64,000 nt of DNA from Sphaerochaeta sp. (GCA_022482495.1 JAKVPA010000007.1:62001-126000); one strand, 5' to 3'. Counted from the stretch's first letter, positions 38,593-48,328 are shown. The notes: generated from the letters alone by a model not told the origin. A program made the numbers and translations.

Positions 38593-39502
38593 CTAGCCAT
38601 TCTGCGGATCCAGCAGATCCCTCAGCCCGTCCCCGAACAGGTTCAAGCCGAGAACGGTCAACGCCGTGACGATACCGGGGAAGATGATCATCCACTGGGC
38701 GTTGTAGATCACCGTCCGGCCCTCACTGAGAATGGCGCCCCAGCTGGGCTCGGGAGCCGGCACCCCGGCGCCGAGGAAACTCAGCGCCGCCTCGGTGATG
38801 ATCGCCGTCGCGAAGACGAATGTCATCTGGATGATCAACGGAGAAAGAATGTTGGGAGCGATATGCTTCCACAGGATCCGCTGCGTCCCCGCACCCAGCC
38901 CACGCATCGCCTCGATGTACGTCTGCTCCTTGATGACCAGAGCCGAAGAACGGGCAAGACGGGCCATGTTCGGGGTGCTGACCACCGCCAGGCTGATGAT
39001 GACGTTCTTGATGTCGGCCCCCAACGCGGTCATCAAGGCGATTGCCAGAAGAATCGACGGGATGGCTTTCAGACCGTCACAGATCCGCATCATGATGCTG
39101 TCCATCGTCGAGCTGACCGAGGAGTACAATCCAATGACCAGTCCGAGAAACCCGGAGATCAAGCCAACGGAAAAGCCCTACCGTCATGGAAATCCGCGCG
39201 CCATACACGACACGGGAGAAAAGATCCCGTCCCAATGAATCCGTCCCGAACCAGTGCGCCTTGGACGGCGCCTGGAGCCGGTGCGCCACATCCACGGCGT
39301 ACGGCGACTGCCGGGCGATCAACGGCGCAAAGATGGCGACGAGGAGCACCACGACGAAGATCACCAACCCCATGACGGATTGCCGGTTGTACAGGAATTT
39401 CCTGAGTTTCAGTTCCCGTTGTTCCTTGGCCAGCTTCCGTTGCAACTGCAACATGTCTTCGGGAGACTCGCCATTGTTCCGCATCGTAGCAGAAACGTCC
39501 AT
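38593..39502 (-). CDS. dppC: Dipeptide/oligopeptide ABC transporter permease (DppC type), with one frameshift
   Basis: The product of about 302 residues begins with a cytosolic tail and the DppC/OppC N-terminal region (RKFLYNRQSVMGLVIFVVV). GTDSLGRDLFSRVVYGARIS follows, a strong family mark, then the EAA loop YIEAMRGLGAGTQRILWKHI and the tail LNLFGDGLRDLLDP. The frame breaks at a four-A run (39171-39174). Removing one base restores the continuous MTVGLSVGLISGFLG membrane segment. ATG 39502 follows AAGGAGG. Confidence 0.88.
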
Positions 39503-39518
39503 ATCCGCCTCCTTCCGC

Positions 39519-40463
39519 TCACCCGAGCCGAATCCGTGGATCGACGACGCCGTACAGCAGATCCACCACCAGACTGATCGCCACGTTGATCAGCGCGATC
39601 ATCAACACCACCGCCTGGATCACCTGGTAATCCCTGCGCCCCACCGAATTGACCACCAGGGACCCGATGCCGGGGATGCCGAACATCGACTCCACCACCG
39701 TCGCTCCGGAGAGCGCGCCGATGAAACTCTGTCCGATGATGGTCAGCACCTGGACCAGCGTGTTGCGGAACGCGTGCTTGGCCACCAGGGCGAACTCCTT
39801 CACCCCTTTGGCCTTGGCCATGCGCACGTAATCACTGCCCAACGCCTCCAGCATGGACGCCCGGGTCATCCGCATGATCAACGCGGCGTACATGAACCCC
39901 AGCGCGATGGCGGGGAGCGTCAAGAACCGGATGTGTTGGCCGAAGCCGGCGGAAATCGGTTTGTACCCGGAGACGGGAAACCACCGGAGTTTCACGGCGA
40001 AGAACAAGATCAGGAACAAGCCGAGAAGAAAACTGGGAAGGCTGATGCCCAGGAGGGACAGCACGGTGACAGACTGGTCGACGATGGTCTGTTTTTTCCG
40101 CGCCGCCACCATGCCCAGCGGCAAGGCGATCACCACGCTGATGATCATGGCGTAGATGGCCAAAGACAGGGTCGGAAGCATATGGGATTTCAGCATTTCC
40201 GACACCGGCGTGTTGTTGGACACCGATACGCCCAAATCCCCGGAGAACACGTTCCCCAGCCAGTGGAAATACCGGGTCACCGGGGGATCGTCCAACCCCA
40301 TCCGGGTCCGGAGCGCCATGATATCCTCAGGCGTCGCGTTATCCCCCAGGATCACGGCGGCGGGGTCCCCGGGAATCAGATACACAATGCTGAACACCAC
40401 CACCGATACAATCAACAACACTGGGATGATGGACAGCACCCGACGAATCACATATTTTTTCAT
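39519..40463 (-). CDS. dppB: Dipeptide/oligopeptide ABC transporter permease (DppB type)
   Basis: The 314-residue membrane protein has the DppB/OppB start (RRVLSIIPVLLIVSVVVFS), PGDPAAVILG, the EAA loop DYVRMAKAKGVKEFALVAKHAFRN and the FGIPGIGSLVVNSVGRRDYQVIQ region. The ATG at 40463 is preferred over the frame extension to 40523, since GGGAAGGAG lies just upstream of it. It forms the membrane channel with DppC. Confidence 0.92.
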   Translation of the reverse strand: MKKYVIRRVLSIIPVLLIVSVVVFSIVYLIPGDPAAVILGDNATPEDIMALRTRMGLDDPPVTRYFHWLGNVFSGDLGVSVSNNTPVSEMLKSHMLPTLSLAIYAMIISVVIALPLGMVAARKKQTIVDQSVTVLSLLGISLPSFLLGLFLILFFAVKLRWFPVSGYKPISAGFGQHIRFLTLPAIALGFMYAALIMRMTRASMLEALGSDYVRMAKAKGVKEFALVAKHAFRNTLVQVLTIIGQSFIGALSGATVVESMFGIPGIGSLVVNSVGRRDYQVIQAVVLMIALINVAISLVVDLLYGVVDPRIRLG

Positions 40464-40485
40464 CGCTCCTTCCCTTCCTGCCATC

Positions 40486-40507
40486 GGAAAAGGGGGCGAA
40501 CCCCCTT
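40486..40507 (-). terminator. Terminator-like hairpin between binding-protein gene and dppB
   Basis: On the minus strand AAGGGGG and CCCCCTT pair around a TTCG tetraloop, with TTCC next. The T run is short, so it may only partly stop transcription or shield the 3' end of the binding-protein message, giving more binding protein than permease. Confidence 0.55.
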
Positions 40508-40523
40508 CTCCGTTTCCAATCAC

Positions 40524-42122
40524 TTATTCGCGTACCTGGACATTCCAGAAGTAGACACCGCTGTAGATGTTCAGGTTTTCCACCTTGTCACTCCACGCCA
40601 TGGCTGCGTTGTAGTGCCCCAGGTTCATCAACGGCAGGTATTCCCACGAGTAGCCCTGCAGCACATCCCAGTTGTGCTTCGCCTCCTCCCTGGTCTTGGA
40701 CGCGTTGAACGCGTCAACCAACGAAAGGATGTGAGGATCATCCGTACCGGTCCAGCCAGGGTACGTCGGGCCGAAGTACAGCTTCAGCGACGGAACCGGC
40801 ACGCTGGCGAACGAGGTGACGTACACATCGTACTTGGACGAGTCGGTGCGGAACTGCGTCAACGTCGCCCAGTCGACGACGATCAACTCAACCTTGATTC
40901 CCACCGCTTCCAGTTCCTGCTGCACCACCAGCGCCGTGCGATCCATGCCGTTCAGCGTGGAGACCAGAATCCGGAACGGCTGCCCGTTGTATCCGGCTTT
41001 CTTCAGCAGTTCCTTGGCCTTGGCGGCGTCATGCTGGTTGTAGTACTCGCTGCCCGCTTCACTGACCCAGAACGGCTCGCTGGAATCCATGTAGCTGGAA
41101 TTCAGTTCGTACAGACTCCCATAGGCGGCCCGCATGACATCATCGAAGTTCAGCGCCGCGTTGACCGCCTGGCGGAAGTAGATGTTGGAGGCAACGCCTT
41201 CCTTCTTGTTGAACACGTAGGCCACCGTTCCTGCCTGGTACCGGATCACCTTGACGCCATCCATTGAGACGACACGGTCGTAGCTGTCACCGGTGACGTT
41301 GTAATCCATATCATACTGGCCGGTCTCCAGACCCGCCGTCCGGGTGGTCGGCTCGGAGACATAGTGGAAGTACAGCTTCTTGATCTTCGGATCCTTGTAC
41401 CCAGCCCAGCCATCCACCGGTTTGGAAGGATCACCGTACGGTACGTAATCGTCGAACTTCTCCAGCAACGTGTACTGGTTCAGCTTCCACTCGACGAACT
41501 TGTACGGACCGGTTCCGATGTAGTCCGTCATGAATCCTTTGGTGTCCTCTTTCGCCGCGGCGGTCGCCGTGGTGATGGCAGCCGGCTGCGCCGCGCCAGC
41601 CATGACGTCCAGGAATGTCACCGCCGGATGGTCGAAGGTGATGCGGACCGTGTAGTCGTCCACCTTGACGAACCGAGCCTTGCCGGCAAGCTGTTTGGCC
41701 ACGGAGAACCCGTTGATCCACCGGTTCATCGACGCGACGACGTCATCGGCCGTCATGATCGTTCCATCATGGAACTTGACCCCTTTGCGAAGATAGAACG
41801 TGTACTCCGAAGAGTCGGCGTTGGTCTCATACCGCTCCGCCAGCTCCGGCACCACCTCCGACTTGGAGTTCAGCGTCACCAGCTTCTCCCAGACGGAACC
41901 GGAAGTCATCTGCCGGGCGATCAGGGAGCTGTTCTTGTGCAGGTCGAGCGAAGGAGCTTCCTGGGCGACGGCGATGTGCAGTTCATCCTTGTACTTCACC
42001 GGCGCGGTTCCCTGCGCTGCAGCGGCACCGCTTCCCGCTTCCTTGCTCCCTCCGGCCCATCCCACGCTCATGACGATGGCAAGGACTACTCCCACCATCA
42101 ACGTTATCCGTTTCGTTCTCAT
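40524..42122 (-). CDS. Dipeptide/oligopeptide ABC transporter substrate-binding protein (family 5)
   Basis: The 532-residue exported protein has a signal peptide ending MSVGWAGGSKEAG, in the spirochaetal style. Family 5 (DppA/OppA) marks include VPELAERYETNADSSEYTFYLRKGVKFHDGTIMTADDVVAS and GTGPYKFVEW. It catches peptides or similar solutes and hands them to DppBCDF. ATG 42122 follows GGGAGGAAC. It is the first gene of the importer-peptidase operon, behind an unusual short leader with a terminator-like hairpin. Confidence 0.9.
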   Translation of the reverse strand: MRTKRITLMVGVVLAIVMSVGWAGGSKEAGSGAAAAQGTAPVKYKDELHIAVAQEAPSLDLHKNSSLIARQMTSGSVWEKLVTLNSKSEVVPELAERYETNADSSEYTFYLRKGVKFHDGTIMTADDVVASMNRWINGFSVAKQLAGKARFVKVDDYTVRITFDHPAVTFLDVMAGAAQPAAITTATAAAKEDTKGFMTDYIGTGPYKFVEWKLNQYTLLEKFDDYVPYGDPSKPVDGWAGYKDPKIKKLYFHYVSEPTTRTAGLETGQYDMDYNVTGDSYDRVVSMDGVKVIRYQAGTVAYVFNKKEGVASNIYFRQAVNAALNFDDVMRAAYGSLYELNSSYMDSSEPFWVSEAGSEYYNQHDAAKAKELLKKAGYNGQPFRILVSTLNGMDRTALVVQQELEAVGIKVELIVVDWATLTQFRTDSSKYDVYVTSFASVPVPSLKLYFGPTYPGWTGTDDPHILSLVDAFNASKTREEAKHNWDVLQGYSWEYLPLMNLGHYNAAMAWSDKVENLNIYSGVYFWNVQVRE

Positions 42123-42157
42123 CGTCGTTCCTCCCATATTGGTGTGGAAATTGAAAC

Positions 42158-42190
42158 AAAAAAAGCGCGACGGGACGAATCCTGTCGCGC
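42158..42190 (-). promoter_or_regulatory. Terminator-like hairpin in the leader of the dipeptide operon (candidate attenuator)
   Basis: On the minus strand GCGCGAC pairs with GTCGCGC, then GGA pairs with TCC above one A-C mismatch, closed by a TTCG tetraloop and followed directly by seven T residues. It lies between the promoter at 42213-42242 and the binding-protein start at 42122, so transcripts must pass it to reach the operon. Confidence 0.7.
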
Positions 42191-42212
42191 CTTTGCGTTT
42201 GGTATTGGGGAG

Positions 42213-42242
42213 GTAGTACACCAACACCCGATGAGTTGTCAA
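42213..42242 (-). promoter_or_regulatory. Promoter of the dipeptide importer operon
   Basis: On the minus strand a perfect TTGACA (42242-42237) is followed after 18 bases by TACTAC (42218-42213). Transcription would start near 42206. Confidence 0.65.
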
Positions 42243-42420
42243 CAGACCCAATCAAGCTCTTTCATGTCTGCTTTTTCTTCCATAGCCTTTTCATCTTTCG
42301 CTCAGCAAAGAAAATACATGCGCCCATACGCATACGTATCGGGAGATGTCATGCAAAGATTCTTGCAGGCATCTACAGAATATTCTCTTGAAAAATTGAT
42401 GAAATCGGGCTTGGTCTGGA

Positions 42421-44094
42421 TCATGACACCCCGGAAAGCGTGCCATCGTCCGCCACATCAATCCCCTCTGCGGCAGGAACTTTGGGAAGACCGGGCATCG
42501 TCATGATCTTCCCGCTGTAGGCGACGACGAACTGGGCCCCGGCGGACAGCTTCACGTCGTGGATCTTCACGGTGAATCCGGTGGGCCGGGCAAGCAACTT
42601 GGGATTGTCGGAGAGGGAATATTGCGTCTTTGCCACGCACACCGGAACCTTGTCCAACCCAAGACGCTCAAGACGATCCATCTCTTCGTTGGCCTGGTCG
42701 GAGAAGCAGACATCCTCCCCGCCGTACACCTGGGTGACGATCATGCGGATCTTCTCGGAAAGCGGGAGATTCAGATCGTACAGCGGCCGGGCAGGCAGAC
42801 GCGGATGGTCAGCCAGACGAACCACCTCGTTCGCAAGATCCACCGCACCTTCACCACCCTTCGCCCAGGCATTATCCACCACCACCGGCACCCCGTAGGT
42901 TTGGCAGAAGGCACGCACCATATCCGTTTCCGCCCCGCTGTCCGTCGGGAACTGGTTGATGGCCACCACGGCGGGCAAATGGTACACCCCGGTGATGTTC
43001 TCGATGTGCTTGCCCAGATTGGGAAGTCCGCCCTTCAGCGCTGCCAGATCCTCCTGGGCCAACGTTTCCTTGGCCGCCCCTCCATGCATCTTCAACGCCC
43101 GGATGGTGGCGACGATCACCATGGCATCAGGGAACCGGTCCAGCTGGCGGCAGACGATGTCCAGGAACTTCTCCGCCCCCAGGTCGGCGCCGAATCCCGC
43201 CTCGGTGACGGTGTACTGTCCCAACCGGAGCGCCGTACGGGTGGCGATGATGCTGTTGCACCCATGGGCGATGTTGGCGAACGGTCCGCCATGGACCAAT
43301 GCCGGATGATGCTCCAGCGTCTGCACCAGATTCGGTTTGATGGCATCCTTGAGAAGAGCGGCCATCGCGCCCTGGGCCTTCAGGTCGGAAGCGGTCACCG
43401 GCTTGTCATCCACCGTATACCCGACGATGATGTTCCCCAGCCTCCGTTTCAAGTCGGCGAGATCCTCGGAGAGGCAGAGGATGGCCATCACCTCGGAGGC
43501 TGCGGTGATCTCAAACCCATCGTCCCGGGGTACCCCGCCGGTCTTTCCCCCCAGTCCGTCGGTGATGAAGCGGAGCTGACGGTCGTTCATGTCCATCGCC
43601 CGCTTCCAAGTGATCCGCTTGGGATCAATACCCAGGCTGTTGCCCTGGTAGATATGGTTGTCCAGCATGGCGGCAAGCAGGTTGTTCGCCGATGTGATGG
43701 CGTGGAAATCCCCGGTGAAGTGAAGGTTGATGTCCTCCATCGGCATGATCTGGGCGTACCCACCGCCGGCGGCCCCGCCTTTCAGACCGAAGACCGGACC
43801 AAGCGACGGCTGGCGGAGGGCAAGGACCGCATTGTGGCCACAGCGGTTCATCGCGTCGGCAAGCCCGATGGCAGTGGTGGTCTTCCCTTCCCCCGCAGGT
43901 GTCGGATTGATCGCCGTCACCAAGATCAGTTTCCCTTCCGTCCGGTGGGTACGCTGGATCTCTTGGGGATCAACCTTCGCCATGTACGCCCCGTAGGGAA
44001 TAATCTCCTTGATCCCCAACGAAGATGCCACATCCCCGATCCGCGCCATCGTCGCCCGATGGGCGATCTCGATGTCCGTCTCCTGCTGTTCCAC
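42421..44094 (-). CDS. fhs: Formate-tetrahydrofolate ligase
   Basis: The 557-residue enzyme makes 10-formyl-tetrahydrofolate from formate, ATP and tetrahydrofolate. Marks are the nucleotide loop [17 protein letters not shown], the folate-site stretch [22 protein letters not shown] and [12 protein letters not shown]. Length is normal. The start is a GTG at 44094 with GGGGAGG 5 bases upstream. It is intact, with no frameshift. It supplies one-carbon units for purines or a partial one-carbon pathway. It is close to, but not clearly co-transcribed with, the dipeptide operon. Confidence 0.95.
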   Translation of the reverse strand: MEQQETDIEIAHRATMARIGDVASSLGIKEIIPYGAYMAKVDPQEIQRTHRTEGKLILVTAINPTPAGEGKTTTAIGLADAMNRCGHNAVLALRQPSLGPVFGLKGGAAGGGYAQIMPMEDINLHFTGDFHAITSANNLLAAMLDNHIYQGNSLGIDPKRITWKRAMDMNDRQLRFITDGLGGKTGGVPRDDGFEITAASEVMAILCLSEDLADLKRRLGNIIVGYTVDDKPVTASDLKAQGAMAALLKDAIKPNLVQTLEHHPALVHGGPFANIAHGCNSIIATRTALRLGQYTVTEAGFGADLGAEKFLDIVCRQLDRFPDAMVIVATIRALKMHGGAAKETLAQEDLAALKGGLPNLGKHIENITGVYHLPAVVAINQFPTDSGAETDMVRAFCQTYGVPVVVDNAWAKGGEGAVDLANEVVRLADHPRLPARPLYDLNLPLSEKIRMIVTQVYGGEDVCFSDQANEEMDRLERLGLDKVPVCVAKTQYSLSDNPKLLARPTGFTVKIHDVKLSAGAQFVVAYSGKIMTMPGLPKVPAAEGIDVADDGTLSGVS

Positions 44095-44269
44095 ACTGGC
44101 CTCCCCACCTGGGACAACGCCTCAGGCTTGTTTTCTTCATCCTATCCACCGGATAAAAATCATTCCAGTGGCGTCATCCCCTTTTTCTCAGGTTTTGGAT
44201 ACGGAACCATGGCTCTTTCCCTATCATTTCCCCTCCTGAACTGGTACGCTTGTCCTATGGAGCGCACCG

Positions 44270-45004
44270 ATGCGGATCGCCATCTGCGATGACAACCCAG
44301 CTGACGCCCGGCACGTCAAGGAATTGATGGAGCAGTTTCTCCATGCCCATCAGTATGCCGCGGAGATCCATCTGTTCCTCCATCCCGACGAATTGCTTGC
44401 CACCATGGAACACACCCGTTTCTCCCTGTACCTGCTGGACATCCTCATGCCGATGGTCAACGGCATCGAAGCGGGCAGAAGCATCCGGTTGCTGGACCGT
44501 ACCACCCAAATCATCTACGTCACCGGTGAGGCGCGGTTCGCGCTGGAATCCTTTGACACCAACCCCACCACCTATCTGCTCAAACCGGTGGACGCACCCA
44601 AACTCTTCGCCACGCTGGAACGGATTTTCCCCCGGCTGTCCGCCGAGGAAACGCGCGTCATCACCGTCAAAAGCAGCAAAGGCCTGCGCGTCCTCCATTT
44701 TTCCGAAATCCTCTGCTGTGAATACCGCGCCCACACGCTTCATTTCACGCTTTTTTCCGACGCAAAGCTGGAAAGCAAGTACCTGTCTCAGAGTTTCAGC
44801 GAGTACATCGCCCCCTTGATGGAAACCGGGGAATTCGTGAAAACCCACGAGTCGTTCATCATCAACCTCGGATATCTCACCCATCTGTCCCCGACGACGG
44901 CAACGCTCAAAGGAGAGCTGAAGGTTCCGGTCTCCCGAAACCACTATGCCGCCGTCCGGGATGCCTACCTGACCTCCCGGCTGGGTACTGGGACGAGGGA
45001 CTGA
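44270..45004 (+). CDS. LytTR-family response regulator (AgrA/LytR type)
   Basis: The 244-residue protein has a receiver domain with Asp57 in LLDILMPMVNG and the acidic pair near residues 7-8 (CDDNP). A C-terminal LytTR DNA-binding domain follows (about 140-235, with EILCCEYRAHTLHFTLF and FVKTHESFIINL). Such regulators bind direct repeats in promoters. GGAG lies before the ATG. The GHKL kinase gene follows two bases after the stop, so they are a pair. Confidence 0.9.
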   Translation: MRIAICDDNPADARHVKELMEQFLHAHQYAAEIHLFLHPDELLATMEHTRFSLYLLDILMPMVNGIEAGRSIRLLDRTTQIIYVTGEARFALESFDTNPTTYLLKPVDAPKLFATLERIFPRLSAEETRVITVKSSKGLRVLHFSEILCCEYRAHTLHFTLFSDAKLESKYLSQSFSEYIAPLMETGEFVKTHESFIINLGYLTHLSPTTATLKGELKVPVSRNHYAAVRDAYLTSRLGTGTRD

Positions 45005-45005
45005 C

Positions 45006-46304
45006 ATGTGGCCTGATCTGATCCGCAGCTTCACCACCAACCTGATGGTCGCCGTCCTGATCTTCTCCCTTGCCCAGCCACGAAAAGCGTTATGGAAGGT
45101 GTATCTGGTGACGTTTTTGATCTGCATCCTCGACATGATTCCCAACGGGATTTGTTACGCGAAAGGACAGTACCACCTGGTCGTTCTGGTCGACGTGTTT
45201 GTCCTGATCCCCGCCCTGCTTTTGATCAAACCGATGTTTCATGACACGTTCATCCAGTGGTGCTTCAACATCATCACCTCCCTGAACACCCTGTGCGTCG
45301 TCCGCTTCCTCGGCCTGGAGATGTTTCCCTCCGCACCCCACTCCCCGTACAGCGTGACGGTGGTGCGGGTGGTGCTGCTCGCCCTGATCGCCTGGCTCTT
45401 CTACCACAAGCTCAGGCCCCTGTACATTCTGGCCCAGCAGCACTGCGCCCCATACTTCGTGGTGGCGACCGCCATTCTCACCGGATACGGCATTCTGATG
45501 ACCCACTCCACCCAGTTTTCCTCCTACCCGTTGTTGTACGCGTTCCTGACGATCATCACCATTTTGTTCTACCTGTCCGTCTTCTGGTCACTGAGGGAAA
45601 TATCAGAGAACGTGATGATCCACGAAGAGAACCTCAAGATGAAAGACGATGAAGCAATTTTGTACGCATCCACCAAAGCGATGGAGCACAGCCTGCATCT
45701 GATGGAAGATTCCCAGAAGCAGATGCAAATCGCCAGTCATGACCAACGACATCGGGACGCGACGTTGCTGGGCCTTTTGAAGGAGGGTGACACCGAGCAC
45801 GCCAAAGCGATGCTTTCCCAAAAGCTCGATACCGCCCCCCAGCAACCCAAACGGTACTGCCACAACTCCGTCATCAACGCCATCACCACATACCATCTTG
45901 CCCAGGCTGCGCAGCAGGGAATCGCCTTTCGCTCCAACCTGGACATTCCCGAACAGCCGGGCATCGACTCGTTCGAACTGGCCATGACCATCTCCAACCT
46001 GCTGGAGAACGCCCTCCATGGATGCATGGATCTTCCCGCCGACCACCGGTGGATCACCTTCACCGCATCCTGTACCGACCAGCTGTTGCTGCAAGTCAGC
46101 AACTCCTGTGCCCCGGATGTCCGTCTGGATTCCCAAGGCTTTCCCGTCTCTCACCAGACGGGACATGGCATCGGAACCCGCAGCATCCTTGCGTTCGTCA
46201 ACCAGCACCAAGGACAGGTACGGTACGACATCACCGACGGCACCTTCCGCGTCCGCATGATCCTTGAACCCACCTCCAAATCAGCGGAAAAACCCACCAG
46301 ATAA
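45006..46304 (+). CDS. Sensor histidine kinase, GHKL type (AgrC-like)
   Basis: The 432-residue protein has six or seven N-terminal hydrophobic segments (about 1-195) in place of a periplasmic domain. A coiled linker, the phosphoacceptor block ASHDQRHRDATLLGLL (His245) and a GHKL ATPase domain with ISNLLENALHG and GHGIGTRSI follow. This is the AgrC/ComD build of peptide or small-signal sensors. No AgrB or AgrD-like gene is nearby, so the signal is unknown. It forms a pair with the LytTR regulator upstream. Confidence 0.88.
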   Translation: MWPDLIRSFTTNLMVAVLIFSLAQPRKALWKVYLVTFLICILDMIPNGICYAKGQYHLVVLVDVFVLIPALLLIKPMFHDTFIQWCFNIITSLNTLCVVRFLGLEMFPSAPHSPYSVTVVRVVLLALIAWLFYHKLRPLYILAQQHCAPYFVVATAILTGYGILMTHSTQFSSYPLLYAFLTIITILFYLSVFWSLREISENVMIHEENLKMKDDEAILYASTKAMEHSLHLMEDSQKQMQIASHDQRHRDATLLGLLKEGDTEHAKAMLSQKLDTAPQQPKRYCHNSVINAITTYHLAQAAQQGIAFRSNLDIPEQPGIDSFELAMTISNLLENALHGCMDLPADHRWITFTASCTDQLLLQVSNSCAPDVRLDSQGFPVSHQTGHGIGTRSILAFVNQHQGQVRYDITDGTFRVRMILEPTSKSAEKPTR

Positions 46305-46378
46305 GCTGACACGCCCTCTGGACTCCGTTTTCTCCCCCATACTTTCCCTGACTCCCGGAAGGGAACCAAGGAGTTCAC

Positions 46379-47686
46379 ATGAAACAAAACATCTTTACCG
46401 CCATTGCACTGGCGGTCGTCATGCTGGGTGGATGCGCCACCAAACCGTTCAGAACCGCAACCACCCCACTGTGGGACGCATCCCCCACACGGGACAAGAT
46501 CGTCGTCTGCAGTGACATCCACATCGGCGTCGAGGACGCCTACGCGGAGAACGTCGCCAACCGGCCGTACTTCGTCGAATTCGTCAATCGTCTGGCGGAA
46601 ACCACCGACGTGCGGGAACTGGTCCTCAACGGCGACTTCCTGGATGAATGGTACCTGCCGCTCTCCTATGTGGAGACGGACCGTACGGCATTCTACCAGA
46701 AGAACCTGGACAACAACCCCACCGTCATCAAGGCACTGAAGAACGCCATCGCCAGCGGCATCAAGGTGGTATACATCGTGGGCAACCACGACATGTCCAT
46801 CAAACAACAGATGATCGAGCAAGCCATCCCCGGCATCATCGTCGTCAACCAACCGCTGGGTGTCGGATTGTATCGTACCGGAGACCGGGGCGAGATCGCC
46901 CTGGAGCACGGACACCGCTACGATGTCTATTCGGCGCCTGACACCATCACCAACGCCGCCATCACCACCGGGGAGACGATGCTCCCGCCAGGATACTGGT
47001 ACGCACGCTACGCCGCAGATTGGGTGATCGCCGGCAAACCCTCCTTCCCGCCTGACATTCCTGCGATCACCACCGTGCCGGACAAGACGAAGGACCGTGA
47101 CCAGTACTACGCCTACGCCTACTACCGGACGCTGGCCGTCGAATTCACCCGCATCACGCTGGGAAACGCCTTCTCCGACAAGATCTTCGACATCCAGGTG
47201 GACGGATACAACGGCACCTACTCGCTGCAGGATCTGTTCCCCGTCCTGAACAACGACGGAAAGATCACCGCGCCGCTTCTCTACCCCAACTACCAACGGA
47301 CCTGGGACGCTCGGCAGGAAGCCAACGGCGTCAAGGTGAAATCCGATTTCGGCGAAGCTGCCCTGGGTGCGTTGGGCGGAGCGTACTTTGAGAAACAGGC
47401 GCGCATGCAGTACGACGTGGACAAGACGGAAAGCCCCGTCGAAGTGGTCTCGTTCGGCCACACCCACATCCCGGAGTTCTACTCCTACGGCCCGGGAAGG
47501 TTCTACATCAACACCGGCACCTGGATCGACCACAACACCAACTACAAGGAAGGCGATGGTTCGATGCTCTCCCGCACCTTCACCGTCATCACGACGGGAG
47601 CGCAGGACAAGGTGGATGTCTACCAATACCAGACGGACGGAAACCTCAGGGACATCAAGGCGATGCTCCTCACCGACCATCCCTGA
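46379..47686 (+). CDS. Metallophosphoesterase lipoprotein
   Basis: The 435-residue product has a lipoprotein signal (VVMLGGC, Cys near 19) and the calcineurin-type metal motifs: CSDIHIG (DxH), LNGDFLDEW (GDxxD), IVGNHDMS (GNHD), EHGHRYDVYS and SFGHTHIPEFY (GHxH). It is therefore a surface- or periplasm-anchored phosphoesterase, perhaps of a nucleotide or UDP-sugar derivative, though substrate is not known. AAGGAG precedes the ATG. The terminator downstream separates it from the NUDIX gene. Confidence 0.85.
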   Translation: MKQNIFTAIALAVVMLGGCATKPFRTATTPLWDASPTRDKIVVCSDIHIGVEDAYAENVANRPYFVEFVNRLAETTDVRELVLNGDFLDEWYLPLSYVETDRTAFYQKNLDNNPTVIKALKNAIASGIKVVYIVGNHDMSIKQQMIEQAIPGIIVVNQPLGVGLYRTGDRGEIALEHGHRYDVYSAPDTITNAAITTGETMLPPGYWYARYAADWVIAGKPSFPPDIPAITTVPDKTKDRDQYYAYAYYRTLAVEFTRITLGNAFSDKIFDIQVDGYNGTYSLQDLFPVLNNDGKITAPLLYPNYQRTWDARQEANGVKVKSDFGEAALGALGGAYFEKQARMQYDVDKTESPVEVVSFGHTHIPEFYSYGPGRFYINTGTWIDHNTNYKEGDGSMLSRTFTVITTGAQDKVDVYQYQTDGNLRDIKAMLLTDHP

Positions 47687-47704
47687 AGCACAAACCCTTG
47701 CACG

Positions 47705-47738
47705 GGGCGGAACCGCTTGGTTCCGCCCGTTTCTTTTC
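47705..47738 (+). terminator. Intrinsic terminator after the phosphoesterase gene
   Basis: GGGCGGAACC and GGTTCCGCCC form a perfect 10-bp stem with a GCTT loop, followed by GTTTCTTTTC. Confidence 0.85.
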
Positions 47739-47779
47739 TTCCCCACCTGTTGTATGATCATCCCCGAGAGAAAGAAAGC

Positions 47780-48229
47780 ATGAAACATATAGAACCGTAT
47801 CATGGGGCGGGCATTCAGCTATGGACCACCAGGGAAAGCCTCACCTCCGTGCTGCTGGTCCTGCGGGCCATCCCACCCCAAAAGGGGAGCTGGTCGATCC
47901 CCGGTGGCGGCTGGGAACGGAGGAAGGACGGTTTTGATACCAAGGGAAAGCCTGACTACCGCGCCACGGCCATCCGGGAATGCAGGGAGGAAATCTTTTT
48001 CTCCATCGAAGATCCCCAGAAACTCACGCTCCTCTGGCAGATCCACCTCCCGTTCTTCCACTACGTCGTCTCTACCATACACCTCCCCTATGAGGTCTCC
48101 GTTTCCTGGGACCATGAGAACAAGGAAGCCGCATGGTTCCCCATCGATCATCTCCCAACACCGCAGGCCACCTTTCTGGGGAGCGAGATCGCCGCGTTGC
48201 GTCATCTGGCCAAGCACCAGAAAACCTGA
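47780..48229 (+). CDS. NUDIX hydrolase
   Basis: The 149-residue product has a NUDIX box split by a short insert: the IPGGGWE start, then ATAIRECREEIFF, giving the metal-binding REcREE. NUDIX enzymes cleave nucleoside diphosphate derivatives. The insert of about 15 residues between GGGWE and the RExxEE helix is slightly unusual. The ATG at 47780 has only a weak GAAAG ribosome site. Substrate cannot be told. Confidence 0.8.
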   Translation: MKHIEPYHGAGIQLWTTRESLTSVLLVLRAIPPQKGSWSIPGGGWERRKDGFDTKGKPDYRATAIRECREEIFFSIEDPQKLTLLWQIHLPFFHYVVSTIHLPYEVSVSWDHENKEAAWFPIDHLPTPQATFLGSEIAALRHLAKHQKT

Positions 48230-48259
48230 TCCCCTTCCCCGCTCTTTTTTCAAAGCGTG

Positions 48260-48288
48260 TTGACAAAGAAGTTCGGTATGGCTACATT
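48260..48288 (+). promoter_or_regulatory. Promoter of the marR-suf operon
   Basis: A perfect -35 TTGACA is followed after 17 bases by TACATT. Transcription would start near 48295. Confidence 0.75.
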
Positions 48289-48293
48289 GTGAT

Positions 48294-48315
48294 TGTTTAG
48301 TAAGTAAACTAAACA
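48294..48315. promoter_or_regulatory. Inverted-repeat operator at the suf transcription start
   Basis: TGTTTAGT and ACTAAACA form a perfect 8-bp inverted repeat with a 6-base gap (AAGTAA). It overlaps the predicted transcription start and ends 13 bases before the ATG of the MarR-family gene. The size and symmetry fit a dimeric winged-helix repressor, most simply the MarR protein it precedes. Confidence 0.7.
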
Positions 48316-48328
48316 GGAAGGGGCGACG

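Noticed and set aside
46151-47803. 550-residue open frame opposite the phosphoesterase gene
   Set aside because: The sense strand carries a lipobox and all metal motifs, so the antisense frame is chance.
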